A stretch of DNA of 64,000 nucleotides from NCBI GenBank assembly GCA_025359265.1, contig JANYHB010000002.1:1-64000 (forward strand). Direction: 5' to 3'. Within the stretch, counting starts at the first letter, position 1, and every line of letters starts with the position of its first letter. A model generated the notes under the pieces. It was not told the origin of the DNA. It searched no databases and saw only the letters and a program-made list of their open reading frames with translations. The DNA comes from Hyphomicrobiales bacterium. GTDB lineage: Bacteria > Pseudomonadota > Alphaproteobacteria > Rhizobiales > Aestuariivirgaceae. Positions 27,284 through 34,908 of this stretch are shown here, one piece after another. Both the position numbers and the translations under genes were made by a program.

Positions 27284-27967
27284 ATGACCAGTTTCACAGT
27301 TTCAGGGATGACCTGCGCCGGCTGCGCAAAAAAGGTTGAAAACACGCTTCACGCGCTGGCGCCTTCTGCCACCGTCACCCTCAATCCGCCACGTGTGCAA
27401 ATGGCTGAGGCGGTGCCGCTGGCACAACTGAATGCCGCCCTGTCGAAGATTGGAAACTATAGCGTCGCGGTGGATGTGCCGGTTGCCGAAACATTTGTTG
27501 ATCCCGCCCCATCCGGCTGGCTGCAAACTTACTATCCGTTGCTCCTGGTCATCGGCCTCATTGCTGTTGCGTCCGCTGCCGGGCCGGATTGGATGGGCAA
27601 CTTCATGGCTGGCTTCTTCATTGTTTTTGGCGCTTTCAAGCTTCTTGATGTGCCCGGTTTTGCCGATGCTTATGCCCGCTATGATGTGATCGCCAAACGC
27701 TTCAAGCTTTGGGGTTTTGCTTACCCTTTTGTCGAAACCGTGTTGGGCCTGGCCTTCCTGTTCCATGTTCAGCCCAAAGTGACGCTCTGGGCAGCACTGA
27801 TAGTGAGCCTTGTGGGGGCCGTCGGGGTAATCCAAACCAATCTGCGCAAGCAAACCATCCAATGCGCCTGCCTTGGCGCGGTCATCAAATTGCCCATGTC
27901 TGTGGTGACGATCGTGGAGAGCCTAGGCATGGCCGCGATGGCCATCTGGATGTTGTTCACACGCTGA
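27284..27967 (+). CDS. Heavy-metal-associated domain fused to a MauE/DoxX-like membrane domain
   Basis: The 227-residue product starts with an HMA domain whose metal site is GMTCAGCAKKV, followed by four membrane segments (about residues 85-225) like those of the methylamine-utilisation protein MauE and MerT/MerC-type transporters, with a CAC cysteine pair in IQCACLGAVIK. It could pass a soft metal ion such as copper or mercury across the inner membrane, but the direction is not known. The ATG at 27284 is preferred; an open frame extends upstream to 27236. It is followed after 15 bases by the DUF305 gene. Confidence 0.75.
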   Translation: MTSFTVSGMTCAGCAKKVENTLHALAPSATVTLNPPRVQMAEAVPLAQLNAALSKIGNYSVAVDVPVAETFVDPAPSGWLQTYYPLLLVIGLIAVASAAGPDWMGNFMAGFFIVFGAFKLLDVPGFADAYARYDVIAKRFKLWGFAYPFVETVLGLAFLFHVQPKVTLWAALIVSLVGAVGVIQTNLRKQTIQCACLGAVIKLPMSVVTIVESLGMAAMAIWMLFTR

Positions 27968-27982
27968 CGAAGGAACCTCGAC

Positions 27983-28588
27983 ATGCTCAAACTTTCCCAT
28001 CTTGCTATGGTGCTGGCCTGCGCTGCCACACTGGCCGAAACGGCGGATTTTGCCAAAGCCGCATCTGGTTCGGACAAGGCTTATGCCGCCGCCATGGATC
28101 AGATGATGCACGCCATAATGAAACCCGCCACCGGAAAGCCAGACCTTGATTTCGTCACCGGCATGATTCCGCATCATGAAGGCGCTGTGGCCATGGCCAA
28201 GGTCGAGAAAAAATTCGGCAATGACCCGGAAATGTTGCGGCTCGCTGATGCCGTCATTGCCGCGCAAACGAGCGAAGTAACCGTGATGAAAGGCTGGCTG
28301 GCCAACAAGAAACTGTCCACCGCTGCCGCTGACCCCGCCTCAAAAACCGCCTCGTCCACCGCCATGGACACGATGATGAAAAACATGAAGGCCTCCGCCA
28401 CGGGCAATGCCGACATTGATTTTGCCAAGGGCATGATTCCGCACCATCAGGGCGCTGTCGACATGGCCCAGGCCGAATTGAAATACGGCGCCGATACCGA
28501 CGTCAAGAAATTGGCGCAAGGCGTGGTTGACTCACAAACCAGGGAAATTGCCCAAATGAACGCCTGGCTCATCGCCCATGGCGGATAA
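27983..28588 (+). CDS. DUF305-family secreted protein with two repeats
   Basis: A 201-residue exported protein: an N-terminal signal segment (cleavage about AKA|AS) and two copies of the DUF305 signature, FVTGMIPHHEGAVAMAK (about residue 56) and FAKGMIPHHQGAVDMAQ (about 139). The Met/His residues in DUF305 proteins such as CopM bind copper or silver. Lying 15 bases after the HMA-MauE gene, it is most likely its periplasmic metal-binding partner. The specific metal is inferred, not shown. Confidence 0.82.
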   Translation: MLKLSHLAMVLACAATLAETADFAKAASGSDKAYAAAMDQMMHAIMKPATGKPDLDFVTGMIPHHEGAVAMAKVEKKFGNDPEMLRLADAVIAAQTSEVTVMKGWLANKKLSTAAADPASKTASSTAMDTMMKNMKASATGNADIDFAKGMIPHHQGAVDMAQAELKYGADTDVKKLAQGVVDSQTREIAQMNAWLIAHGG

Positions 28589-28613
28589 ATCCACCGCTTG
28601 ATTTCAGCATTGC

Positions 28614-28643
28614 AAAAAACAAAGGCCAGTCTCACAACTGGCC
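28614..28643 (-). terminator. Duplicate copy of the rplS terminator
   Basis: On the minus strand GGCCAGT and ACTGGCC pair around a six-base loop, followed by T-rich sequence (TTTGTTTTTTGC). It is nearly identical to the terminator of rplS at 29.8 kb and is part of the chimeric scar 28625-28775. Confidence 0.75.
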
Positions 28644-28775
28644 TTCAAAAACTCGAAATCAGAAATACTTACGCGGCAGAAGCCAAGATCTTTTTGGCGT
28701 GCTCAACCCACATTTTGTCACATAAGGTACGTGCTTTGGACATATCGAATTCCTGAATTGGGAGGCTATTTAGCG
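28625..28775 (-). pseudogene. Chimeric scar: rplS 3' end joined to leuC 5' end
   Basis: Bases 28625-28711 repeat the end of rplS and its terminator (29832-29918) with about four mismatches in 87; bases 28712-28775 repeat the leuC start and upstream region (27116-27181) with more differences. On the minus strand this gives a 24-codon frame (28669-28743): [20 protein letters not shown] and four more residues, that is, the LeuC N-terminus fused in frame to the L19 C-terminus. The junction falls in a short similarity (GACAA followed by TGGG) shared by both genes. It is a recombination remnant; whether the small frame is translated is unknown. Confidence 0.8.
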
Positions 28776-28817
28776 AAAGCAGCGCTTGAGTCAAAGGGGC
28801 TGGATCACAGGTGGTCT

Positions 28818-29309
28818 ATGCGCAAAGATAAGCCCATGACATTTGAAATCCGCCCAATGCGGCTCCAAGAATCTGGCGCAGTTGCCCAGCTCTTTCACGA
28901 CGTATGGCATGAAACACAAGCAAAACTGCAAGACCCGCGGAAAGCGGCCATTCGTGGATATGGCTTCTTCAAAGGGCGCATCGACATGCCAGAGGTTCGA
29001 ACTCTGGTTGCGCTGAAAGAAGGCCAAATCATTGGCTTTGCGCGATGGTCGCCCGGCCATCTTCATAGCCTCTTCGTTGACCAAGGCCAGCGTGGCAGGC
29101 GCGTCGGCGAAAAACTGTGTGAAGTTGTCGTGGCGACCAATCACGACGAAGGCGGCGGCCAACTGCAACTTGAATGTGTTGAAGGAAACCGGGCAGCGCG
29201 GCGCTTCTATGAACGGCAGGGTTGGCGCGTGAGTGAAACCATCGACAGTATTGACGAGACATCCGAAGGCCAGATTGTCGTGCGACATTGGGTGATGCTG
29301 CGGCGGTAA
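28818..29309 (+). CDS. GNAT-family N-acetyltransferase
   Basis: The product (about 163 residues) is a GNAT enzyme: the acetyl-CoA loop reads DQGQRGRRVGEKL (the Q/RxxGxG/A motif), and the final strand-helix carries NRAARRFYERQGWRV. The substrate is unknown. Starts at 28818 (MRKDKP) or 28836 (MTFEIRP) are both possible. It lies in the accessory interval between the leuC/rplS scar and rplS, which suggests it is not part of the conserved core of the region. Confidence 0.78.
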   Translation: MRKDKPMTFEIRPMRLQESGAVAQLFHDVWHETQAKLQDPRKAAIRGYGFFKGRIDMPEVRTLVALKEGQIIGFARWSPGHLHSLFVDQGQRGRRVGEKLCEVVVATNHDEGGGQLQLECVEGNRAARRFYERQGWRVSETIDSIDETSEGQIVVRHWVMLRR

Positions 29310-29411
29310 CATTTTCAGCTGTTGGTCTTGCAAAGCTTCCTGAAGACGATCTTAAATCTGCCATTCTTCAAGCGTAAGGCTGAATTAGCACCAACCAATG
29401 AATTGGCAAAA

Positions 29412-29813
29412 ATGTTTAATTCTCTCATTCCGCAACTGCTGCTGGTTTTAACCTTGACGGTGCCGACAGCCGCTTTCGCCCAACTCGAAAATAGCGCCCC
29501 CGAAGAGGCAACCTCCGCCGTATTGAATGCTGGTTCAACGGCCAATCAAATCCATCATTTGCGCCAAGTGCCATCTGTTGGAGTGATTTATGTTGACGAC
29601 CGCTATGCTTCCCCATTGAGCCGTGCCGGAGAGGAAGGAAGATCGCTGGGTATTTATGCCGAACGCAATGCTGCCGGTGTCACAAAATTGCGCCGCGCAC
29701 TGCAAAGCAACCCTGTGACGAGGCGCGCAATAGCCGAACATGGCATTAATTTGCGCCAGGTTATTGGGGTGTCAATCGGAACCACGGGCTCGCTTAGATT
29801 TTTTATCGGATAG
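29412..29813 (+). CDS. Hypothetical secreted protein
   Basis: The 133-residue frame starts with a good signal peptide (MFNSLIPQLLLVLTLTVPTA, cleavage about AFA|QL). The mature part has no cysteine or membrane segment and no family was recognised; it contains a VIYVDDRYASPLSRAGE region and ends RFFIG. The frame is open further upstream from a TTG at 29322, but the signal peptide argues for the ATG at 29412. It ends 10 bases before the rplS terminator, to which it runs opposite. Confidence 0.55.
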   Translation: MFNSLIPQLLLVLTLTVPTAAFAQLENSAPEEATSAVLNAGSTANQIHHLRQVPSVGVIYVDDRYASPLSRAGEEGRSLGIYAERNAAGVTKLRRALQSNPVTRRAIAEHGINLRQVIGVSIGTTGSLRFFIG

Positions 29814-29823
29814 CGAGGCGTCT

Positions 29824-29850
29824 AAAAAAAAGCCAGTCTCACAACTGGCC
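29824..29850 (-). terminator. Rho-independent terminator of rplS
   Basis: Reading leftwards, GGCCAGT and ACTGGC(T) form the stem with a TGTGAG-type loop, followed by eight T residues. It ends the ffh-rpsP-rimM-trmD-rplS transcription block and is present in a second copy at 28614-28643. Confidence 0.9.
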
Positions 29851-29875
29851 TTCAAAAACTCGAAATCAGAAATAC

Positions 29876-30493
29876 TTACGCGACAGAGGCCAAAATCTTT
29901 TTGGCGTGCTCAACCCACTTGTCTTTCTTGCTGCGGCCCTTCAGGCCCAGTTTTTCGTCAAGCGAAAACAATTGCTCATCGCTCATTTCAGCAATCTGCT
30001 TCACCGAGGTGATGCCTTCGGCCACCATCTGTTCACGCACCTTGGGGCCAACGCCGCCGAGATGTGACACGTCATCAAAAGCCACTTGCACCTTTTCGTG
30101 ATGCACTTCTGCAACGGCTGCCAAATCTTCGCGGTTGGTTTGCTTTTCGGTGATGCGGGCGGCTTTGCCCGTAAGACCCTTGAGGTAATACAACTTGGCC
30201 CGGCGCACCTTGCCGCGACGCACCAGCTTCACGGAATCAATCAGCGGCGAATACATCGGGAAAATGCGCTCAACGCCTTCGCCATAGGAAAGCTTGCGCA
30301 CCGTGAAGCTTTCATTGAGGCCGCCGCCACTGCGCGAAATGCACAAGCCTTCATAAGCTTGCACGCGGGTGCGTTCACCTTCAACAACCTTAACATTCAC
30401 AATCACCGTGTCGCCGGGGGCGAAATCGGGAAGTTGGCGCTTGGCGGCAACAATGGCCATCTGCTCTTTTTCAAGCTGCGCGATAATATTCAT
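29876..30493 (-). CDS. rplS: Ribosomal protein L19 with a C-terminal helix-hairpin-helix-like extension
   Basis: The first 115-120 residues are a normal L19 (bL19), with the [13 protein letters not shown] and [27 protein letters not shown] (in parts: [26 protein letters not shown]) signatures; L19 sits at the 30S-50S interface. A further 80 or so residues follow, with [20 protein letters not shown] and a [13 protein letters not shown] stretch, the pattern of a helix-hairpin-helix fold found at the end of L21 in some alphaproteobacteria. The start at 30493 ([10 protein letters not shown]) is the family start. It is the last gene of the trmD operon. Confidence 0.93.
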   Translation of the reverse strand: MNIIAQLEKEQMAIVAAKRQLPDFAPGDTVIVNVKVVEGERTRVQAYEGLCISRSGGGLNESFTVRKLSYGEGVERIFPMYSPLIDSVKLVRRGKVRRAKLYYLKGLTGKAARITEKQTNREDLAAVAEVHHEKVQVAFDDVSHLGGVGPKVREQMVAEGITSVKQIAEMSDEQLFSLDEKLGLKGRSKKDKWVEHAKKILASVA

Positions 30494-30549
30494 GGGGGCA
30501 ATCCTGTTCTTCGAAGTTGTGGGGCTTAAACTGCAAGGTGGGGGAAATG

Positions 30550-31242
30550 TCAAGTTTTGCGCTTGACATATTTATCCCACAAATCCGGGCGGCGCCGCTG
30601 GGTTATGTCGGCGCGCTGCTGGGCCTTCCACTTGGCTATCGCGCGATGATCGCCAGAGTGAAGAATCGATGGAATTTCAATGCCTTCGAAGGTGTTGGGC
30701 TTGGTGTAATGCGGCTGTTCCAGCAGCCCGTCTTCAAAACTTTCCTCCGCATGGGATTGCTCGTGCCCCATCACCCCGGGCAGAAGCCTGATCACGCCGT
30801 CCAGCAGAACCAGCGCCGCAGGCTCACCGCCGGAAAGCACATAGTCGCCGATAGACACTTCTTCCAGGCCCCGTTGGTCAATGACACGCTGGTCAATGCC
30901 CTCAAAGCGCCCGCAGATGATCATGCAACCACCGCCCGCCGCGAGATCGCGCACCTTGGCTTGCGTCAGCGGCGCACCGCGCGGCGACATCAGCAAACGC
31001 GGGCCTTTGTGTGGTGTGCCATCAATGGCGCGTGCCAGAATATCCGGCTTCAATACCATGCCGGCACCACCGCCTGCCAAATGATCATCCACTGTGCGAT
31101 GCTTGTCTGTGGCGAAAGACCGAATATCCACCGCCTCATAAGACCACGTGCCCTCACGCAACGCCTTGCCCGCCAGAGACAAGCCCAGCGTGCCCGGAAA
31201 CATGTCGGGGAACAGCGTGAGTATGGTGGCGTGGAAGGGCAC
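30550..31242 (-). CDS. trmD: tRNA (guanine-N1)-methyltransferase TrmD
   Basis: TrmD methylates G37 next to the anticodon of tRNAs reading CNN-type codons and prevents frameshifting. The 230-residue SPOUT enzyme has the trefoil-knot elements [28 protein letters not shown] and [11 protein letters not shown]. It lies between rimM and rplS in the usual order; a REP-like repeat is inserted between rimM and trmD. Confidence 0.96.
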   Translation of the reverse strand: MPFHATILTLFPDMFPGTLGLSLAGKALREGTWSYEAVDIRSFATDKHRTVDDHLAGGGAGMVLKPDILARAIDGTPHKGPRLLMSPRGAPLTQAKVRDLAAGGGCMIICGRFEGIDQRVIDQRGLEEVSIGDYVLSGGEPAALVLLDGVIRLLPGVMGHEQSHAEESFEDGLLEQPHYTKPNTFEGIEIPSILHSGDHRAIAKWKAQQRADITQRRRPDLWDKYVKRKT

Positions 31243-31265
31243 GTTCGATGTCTACCTTTTTATCT

Positions 31266-31353
31266 CCGTCACCCCTGCGAAGGCAGGGGCCCAGCTTAAA
31301 ATTAGGAGTCCGCGCCCAGTAAAAGCTGGATCCCCGCTTTCGCGGGGATGACG
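31266..31353. repeat. REP-like palindromic element, paired units (copy 1)
   Basis: Two inverted palindromic units face each other: CCGTCACCCCTGCGAAGGCA at the left and GCGGGGATGACG at the right, each with a GC-rich hairpin. Such repeats (CCGTCACCCC...GCGGGGATGACGG type) are dispersed in many alphaproteobacterial genomes. Copies 2 and 3 in this window follow. It lies between trmD and rimM. Confidence 0.8.
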
Positions 31354-31357
31354 AACG

Positions 31358-31861
31358 CTATATTTCTGATCCACTATCCGGCTTTGCATCATCCAGATAG
31401 CTATCCGGCAACTCTAGCATCACAACTTCAGCAACGGACGCAATGAAAGACACCGGCACAAGCATCCCGCCCTCCAATTCCATCAACTCGCCAGCACCAA
31501 AATTCTGAAAGCCGATGATGCTGCCAAGAGTTTTACCCTCGGCAACCGCAAGCTTGCCTTGAACATCGGAGAGATAAATCTCTCCTTCATTCAAAGGTGG
31601 CAGTTTTTCACGCAACACAAAAAGTTCCGTGCCACGCAAGGCTTCAGCGGCATTTCGATCACCAATATTATTCAGTACACAGAGGAATTCATCCTTCTGC
31701 GGGCGCACATGTTTGATCTCAAAGCTGCGGCCATCTCCGGCCACTAATGAACCATAAGTAGCAAAAGCCTTTGGCACAGAGGTAAAGCTCTTCACCTTCA
31801 CTTCGCCCTTGATGCCATGGGCACCCGTAATGACGCCGACGCAGATCAACTGGGCCACCAT
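31358..31861 (-). CDS. rimM: Ribosome maturation factor RimM
   Basis: RimM binds S19 and helps assemble the head of the 30S subunit. The 167-residue product has the N-terminal VGVITGAHGIKGEVKVKSFT segment and the PRC-barrel C-terminus with LPPLNEGEIYLSDVQG. The ATG at 31861 is chosen over a GTG one codon earlier. Repeats flank the gene on both sides. Confidence 0.93.
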   Translation of the reverse strand: MVAQLICVGVITGAHGIKGEVKVKSFTSVPKAFATYGSLVAGDGRSFEIKHVRPQKDEFLCVLNNIGDRNAAEALRGTELFVLREKLPPLNEGEIYLSDVQGKLAVAEGKTLGSIIGFQNFGAGELMELEGGMLVPVSFIASVAEVVMLELPDSYLDDAKPDSGSEI

Positions 31862-31872
31862 CACCCCCTATT

Positions 31873-31962
31873 CCGTCACCCCCGCGAAGGCGGGGGCCCA
31901 GCTCGTCATGAAATACTGAACTCTGTGAAATAAGCTGGGTTCCCGCCTTCGCGGGAATGACG
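31873..31962. repeat. REP-like palindromic element, paired units (copy 2)
   Basis: The same arrangement as copy 1: CCGTCACCCCCGCGAAGGCG at the left and GCGGGAATGACGG at the right, with about 40 bases between the units. It lies between rimM and rpsP. Confidence 0.8.
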
Positions 31963-31996
31963 GTGTTAAGGGAGCCCAATGGCCCAAAGCCAGCGC

Positions 31997-32443
31997 CTAA
32001 ACCGCTGGCGTATCAGCAGCTTCGGCTGGCGCTGCAGCAGCAGCTTTGGCGGCCTCAGCTTCAGCAGCCGCGGCAGCCTTTGCGGCTTCCGCCGCGGCAG
32101 CAACTTTTGCAGCCGCATCAGCCGAAGCCTTTTCACGCTCCAAGCGCTTCTTGCCAGGCAAAGCCTTGTTCGGATTGTTGCGCGCATCGCGCTTGGCAAC
32201 GCCGGCCTTGTCGAGGAAGCGCAGCACGCGGTCTGTCGGTTGTGCGCCTTTCTTCATCCAGTCTGCGGCTTTTACCGCATCAAGCTTCACACGCTCAGCC
32301 GAATCCTTGGCCAGCATGGGGTTGAAAGCGCCGATCACATCAATAAACTTGCCATCCCGTGGCGAAGTCGCCGCCGCAACCACGATGTGATAGTAGGGGC
32401 GCTTCTTGGTGCCAGCGCGTGCGAGACGAATTTTCAGTGCCAT
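31997..32443 (-). CDS. rpsP: Ribosomal protein S16 with Ala-rich tail
   Basis: The first 80 residues are a normal S16 (bS16), beginning [20 protein letters not shown] and with the [11 protein letters not shown] element. The remaining 65 or so residues are an Ala/Glu/Lys-rich low-complexity tail (repeats of [14 protein letters not shown] type), as in many alphaproteobacterial S16 proteins, where it probably stays flexible. It comes after the GNAT gene and before rimM in the usual operon order. Confidence 0.95.
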   Translation of the reverse strand: MALKIRLARAGTKKRPYYHIVVAAATSPRDGKFIDVIGAFNPMLAKDSAERVKLDAVKAADWMKKGAQPTDRVLRFLDKAGVAKRDARNNPNKALPGKKRLEREKASADAAAKVAAAAEAAKAAAAAEAEAAKAAAAAPAEAADTPAV

Positions 32444-32472
32444 GGGTTACTCCTGTAATTGGCGTTGAAGGG

Positions 32473-32976
32473 TTAGTGTAGTTGGTGGAGATAAACTGTG
32501 TGAGAAATGCCGGACATGTCGAAGGTTCCATCGGGAACCGCTCCCATTTTTTCGGCAACGCGAATTGAATTTACGTTTGAAGATTGAATGTAACTGACCT
32601 GTCGTTTGAAACAGTGAGTTTTATGGCCGCGCTCTCGCACTAAGTTTGCAGCCTCAACGGCGTAACCGCGCCCACGATGTTTGGGATGAATGCCATAACC
32701 AATCTCAACATCGGCCCAGCCTTCTGGAAACCAATGCCCGCACTGGCCGACATAATCGTGCGTGGTCTTTTCCTCGAGTAGCCAGCCGCCAAAACCGCGC
32801 AATTCCCAATGGCCGCGCCCCATGGCAATGAACCGCCAGATATCGCCGCGCACAGGTTCAATTTTGTAAACCGACTTGGTCAGCGGATCAGAATGAAACG
32901 CAAGAAGTGAATCCAAATCGCTGTCTTGAAATGCGCGCATGATTAGGCGTTCAGTTTCAAGGGTTGGGATATTCAT
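32473..32976 (-). CDS. GNAT-family acetyltransferase (RimJ/RimL-like)
   Basis: A 167-residue GNAT protein of the RimJ/RimL type: the start LETERLIMRAFQDSDL, the acetyl-CoA loop PKHRGRGYAVEA and the late SSNVNSIRVAEKMGA are typical. These enzymes acetylate N-terminal amines of ribosomal proteins or small molecules; the target here is unknown. The ATG overlaps the ffh stop by four bases. Its place between ffh and rpsP is unusual, since those genes are normally adjacent. Confidence 0.85.
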   Translation of the reverse strand: MNIPTLETERLIMRAFQDSDLDSLLAFHSDPLTKSVYKIEPVRGDIWRFIAMGRGHWELRGFGGWLLEEKTTHDYVGQCGHWFPEGWADVEIGYGIHPKHRGRGYAVEAANLVRERGHKTHCFKRQVSYIQSSNVNSIRVAEKMGAVPDGTFDMSGISHTVYLHQLH

Positions 32977-34568
32977 TTCTTCTTTCCCATTCCCTTGAAC
33001 GGATTGAGGCCACCTAATCCCGGCAAACCGCCGCCCAGGCCCGGTAATTTCGGCATCCCGCCAGGCAGGCCTTTCATCAGCTCGCTCATATCCGGCATTT
33101 TCGGCGCAGCATTGCCGCCACCAAAAGAGCCACCACCGGAATTCATCATATCGCGCAATTCTGGCGGCAGTGATGCGGGGTCCATGCCCGACAATTCCTT
33201 CTGCATGGCTTCCATCTCGGCCTCAGACGGCATGGCCTTGCCGCCCATCATTTTGCCCAGCAGGCCCTTGCCTTGGCCCATTTGCTTCATTTGCTCTGCC
33301 ATCTGCTGATGCATTTTGAGCAGCTTGTTTACATCTTCCGGCTTGGTGCCTGAACCGGCGGCCACGCGCTTGCGGCGTTTGCCGTCAATAATCTTCGGGT
33401 TGCGCCGCTCAGCCTTCGTCATCGATGAGATGATGGCCATCTGGCGTTTGAATATCTTGTTATCGATATCCATGCCTTCCAGCTGCTTGCTCATCTTGCC
33501 CATGCCCGGCAGCATTTTCATAACGCCACCCATGCCGCCCATTTTTTCAATCTGCATGAGCTGATCAGACAAGTCATTCATGTCGAACGCGCCCTTGCGC
33601 ATCCGCTCGGCAATTTTGCGGGCCTTGTCATGGTCGATATTCTGTGCGGCCGCTTCAACGAGAGACACCACGTCGCCCATGCCCAAAATGCGGCCTGCGA
33701 TCCGGTCTGGATGGAAATCTTCCAACCCTTCCATTTTTTCGCTGGTGCCCAGCAGCTTGATTGGCTTGCCAGTAACGGCCCGCATCGAAAGGGCCGCACC
33801 GCCACGGCCATCGCCATCAATGCGCGTCAGCACAATGCCGGTGATGCCGATTTTTTCGTCAAAGCTCCGCGCCAGATTAACCGCGTCTTGCCCGGTGAGT
33901 GAATCCGCGACCAGCAAGGTTTCTTTGGGCTTGGCAATGTCGCGCACCGCGGCGGCTTCGGCCAACAACGCTTCATCAATGTGCAAGCGGCCCGCCGTGT
34001 CCAACATCACCACGTCATAAGCGCCCTTGCGGGCCTCACTCATGGCGCGCTTGGCGATTTGAACCGGGCTCTCGCCTTTGATGATGGGCAGTGTATCAAC
34101 TTTAACTTGGCGACCGAGAATTTCCAACTGCTCTTGTGCAGCTGGGCGGCTGGTATCCAGCGACGCCATCAAAACTTTGCGCTTCTCGCGTTCGAACAGG
34201 CGCTTGGCGATCTTGGCTGTGGTGGTGGTTTTGCCAGAGCCTTGCAGGCCCACCATCAAAATCGCCACAGGCGGCGAGGCGCGCAGGTTCAACGCCGATT
34301 GATCAGAGCCCAGCGTTTCAACCAAAGTGTCGTGAACGATCTTCACTACCATCTGGCCCGGCTTGATGGATTTGACCACATCAGCGCCCACGGCTTTTTC
34401 CCGCACTTTTTCAGTAAAGGATTTGACCACCTCAAGCGCCACATCGGCCTCAAGCAGCGCGCGGCGCACTTCGCGCATGGCCACATCAACATCAGCCTCC
34501 GAAAGGGAACCCCTTCCGGTGAGAGTGTCAAATATGCCGCTCAGGCGCTCGCTTAACGTTTCAAACAT
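32973..34568 (-). CDS. ffh: Signal recognition particle protein Ffh
   Basis: Ffh binds signal peptides and 4.5S RNA and delivers nascent membrane proteins to FtsY. The 531-residue protein has G1 GLQGSGKTTT, DTSRPAAQEQL, G3 DTAGR and G4 TRIDGDGRGG in the NG domain, followed by a methionine-rich M domain (from about residue 330, with the RNA-binding GSGTKPEDVNKLL element) and a Gly/Pro-rich tail. It opens the block ffh-GNAT-rpsP-rimM-trmD-rplS. FtsY is encoded at 4.7-6.2 kb. Confidence 0.96.
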   Translation of the reverse strand: MFETLSERLSGIFDTLTGRGSLSEADVDVAMREVRRALLEADVALEVVKSFTEKVREKAVGADVVKSIKPGQMVVKIVHDTLVETLGSDQSALNLRASPPVAILMVGLQGSGKTTTTAKIAKRLFEREKRKVLMASLDTSRPAAQEQLEILGRQVKVDTLPIIKGESPVQIAKRAMSEARKGAYDVVMLDTAGRLHIDEALLAEAAAVRDIAKPKETLLVADSLTGQDAVNLARSFDEKIGITGIVLTRIDGDGRGGAALSMRAVTGKPIKLLGTSEKMEGLEDFHPDRIAGRILGMGDVVSLVEAAAQNIDHDKARKIAERMRKGAFDMNDLSDQLMQIEKMGGMGGVMKMLPGMGKMSKQLEGMDIDNKIFKRQMAIISSMTKAERRNPKIIDGKRRKRVAAGSGTKPEDVNKLLKMHQQMAEQMKQMGQGKGLLGKMMGGKAMPSEAEMEAMQKELSGMDPASLPPELRDMMNSGGGSFGGGNAAPKMPDMSELMKGLPGGMPKLPGLGGGLPGLGGLNPFKGMGKKK

Positions 34569-34620
34569 TCCAAATCTTCTCTCTTATTCTTCCCCTTCGC
34601 CCCTTGCGGGATGATACGCG

Positions 34621-34755
34621 CTTGCGAAGCAAGTCGCGCCTGGTGGCGCACGCGCGCCGGATGAGGGGTCGCTCCGACCCAAAAGGGTGCCTGCGGAGCA
34701 ACCCCTCACCCGTCACTCACTGCGTGAGTGCCACCCTCTCCCGCAAGGTGAGAGG
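34621..34755. repeat. Palindrome-rich intergenic element
   Basis: A chain of hairpins fills the gap before ffh: CTTGC/GCAAG (34621-34633); a long stem GAGGGGT-C-GCTCC with GGAGC-A-ACCCCTC (34663-34675 with 34695-34707) enclosing ACCC-AAAA-GGGT; a perfect CACTCAC/GTGAGTG hairpin with a 3-base loop (34714-34730); and CTCTC/GAGAG (34736-34754). No ORF is supported. This looks like a dispersed intergenic mosaic element rather than a regulatory site for ffh. Elsewhere in the 34569-34908 gap I see nothing. Confidence 0.6.
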
Positions 34756-34908
34756 CAAGAATGATCCCGCCACAAGCCCAAACGAAAAAACACCCGGGAA
34801 CGAAACTCGTTGCCGGATGGAGCCGGTTCATCTCAAGTATGAACCAACATCAGATCGTTCAAGCGTCTGACAGAATGGCAGGCGACATAGGGGAAATGGG
34901 GGGAAGAG

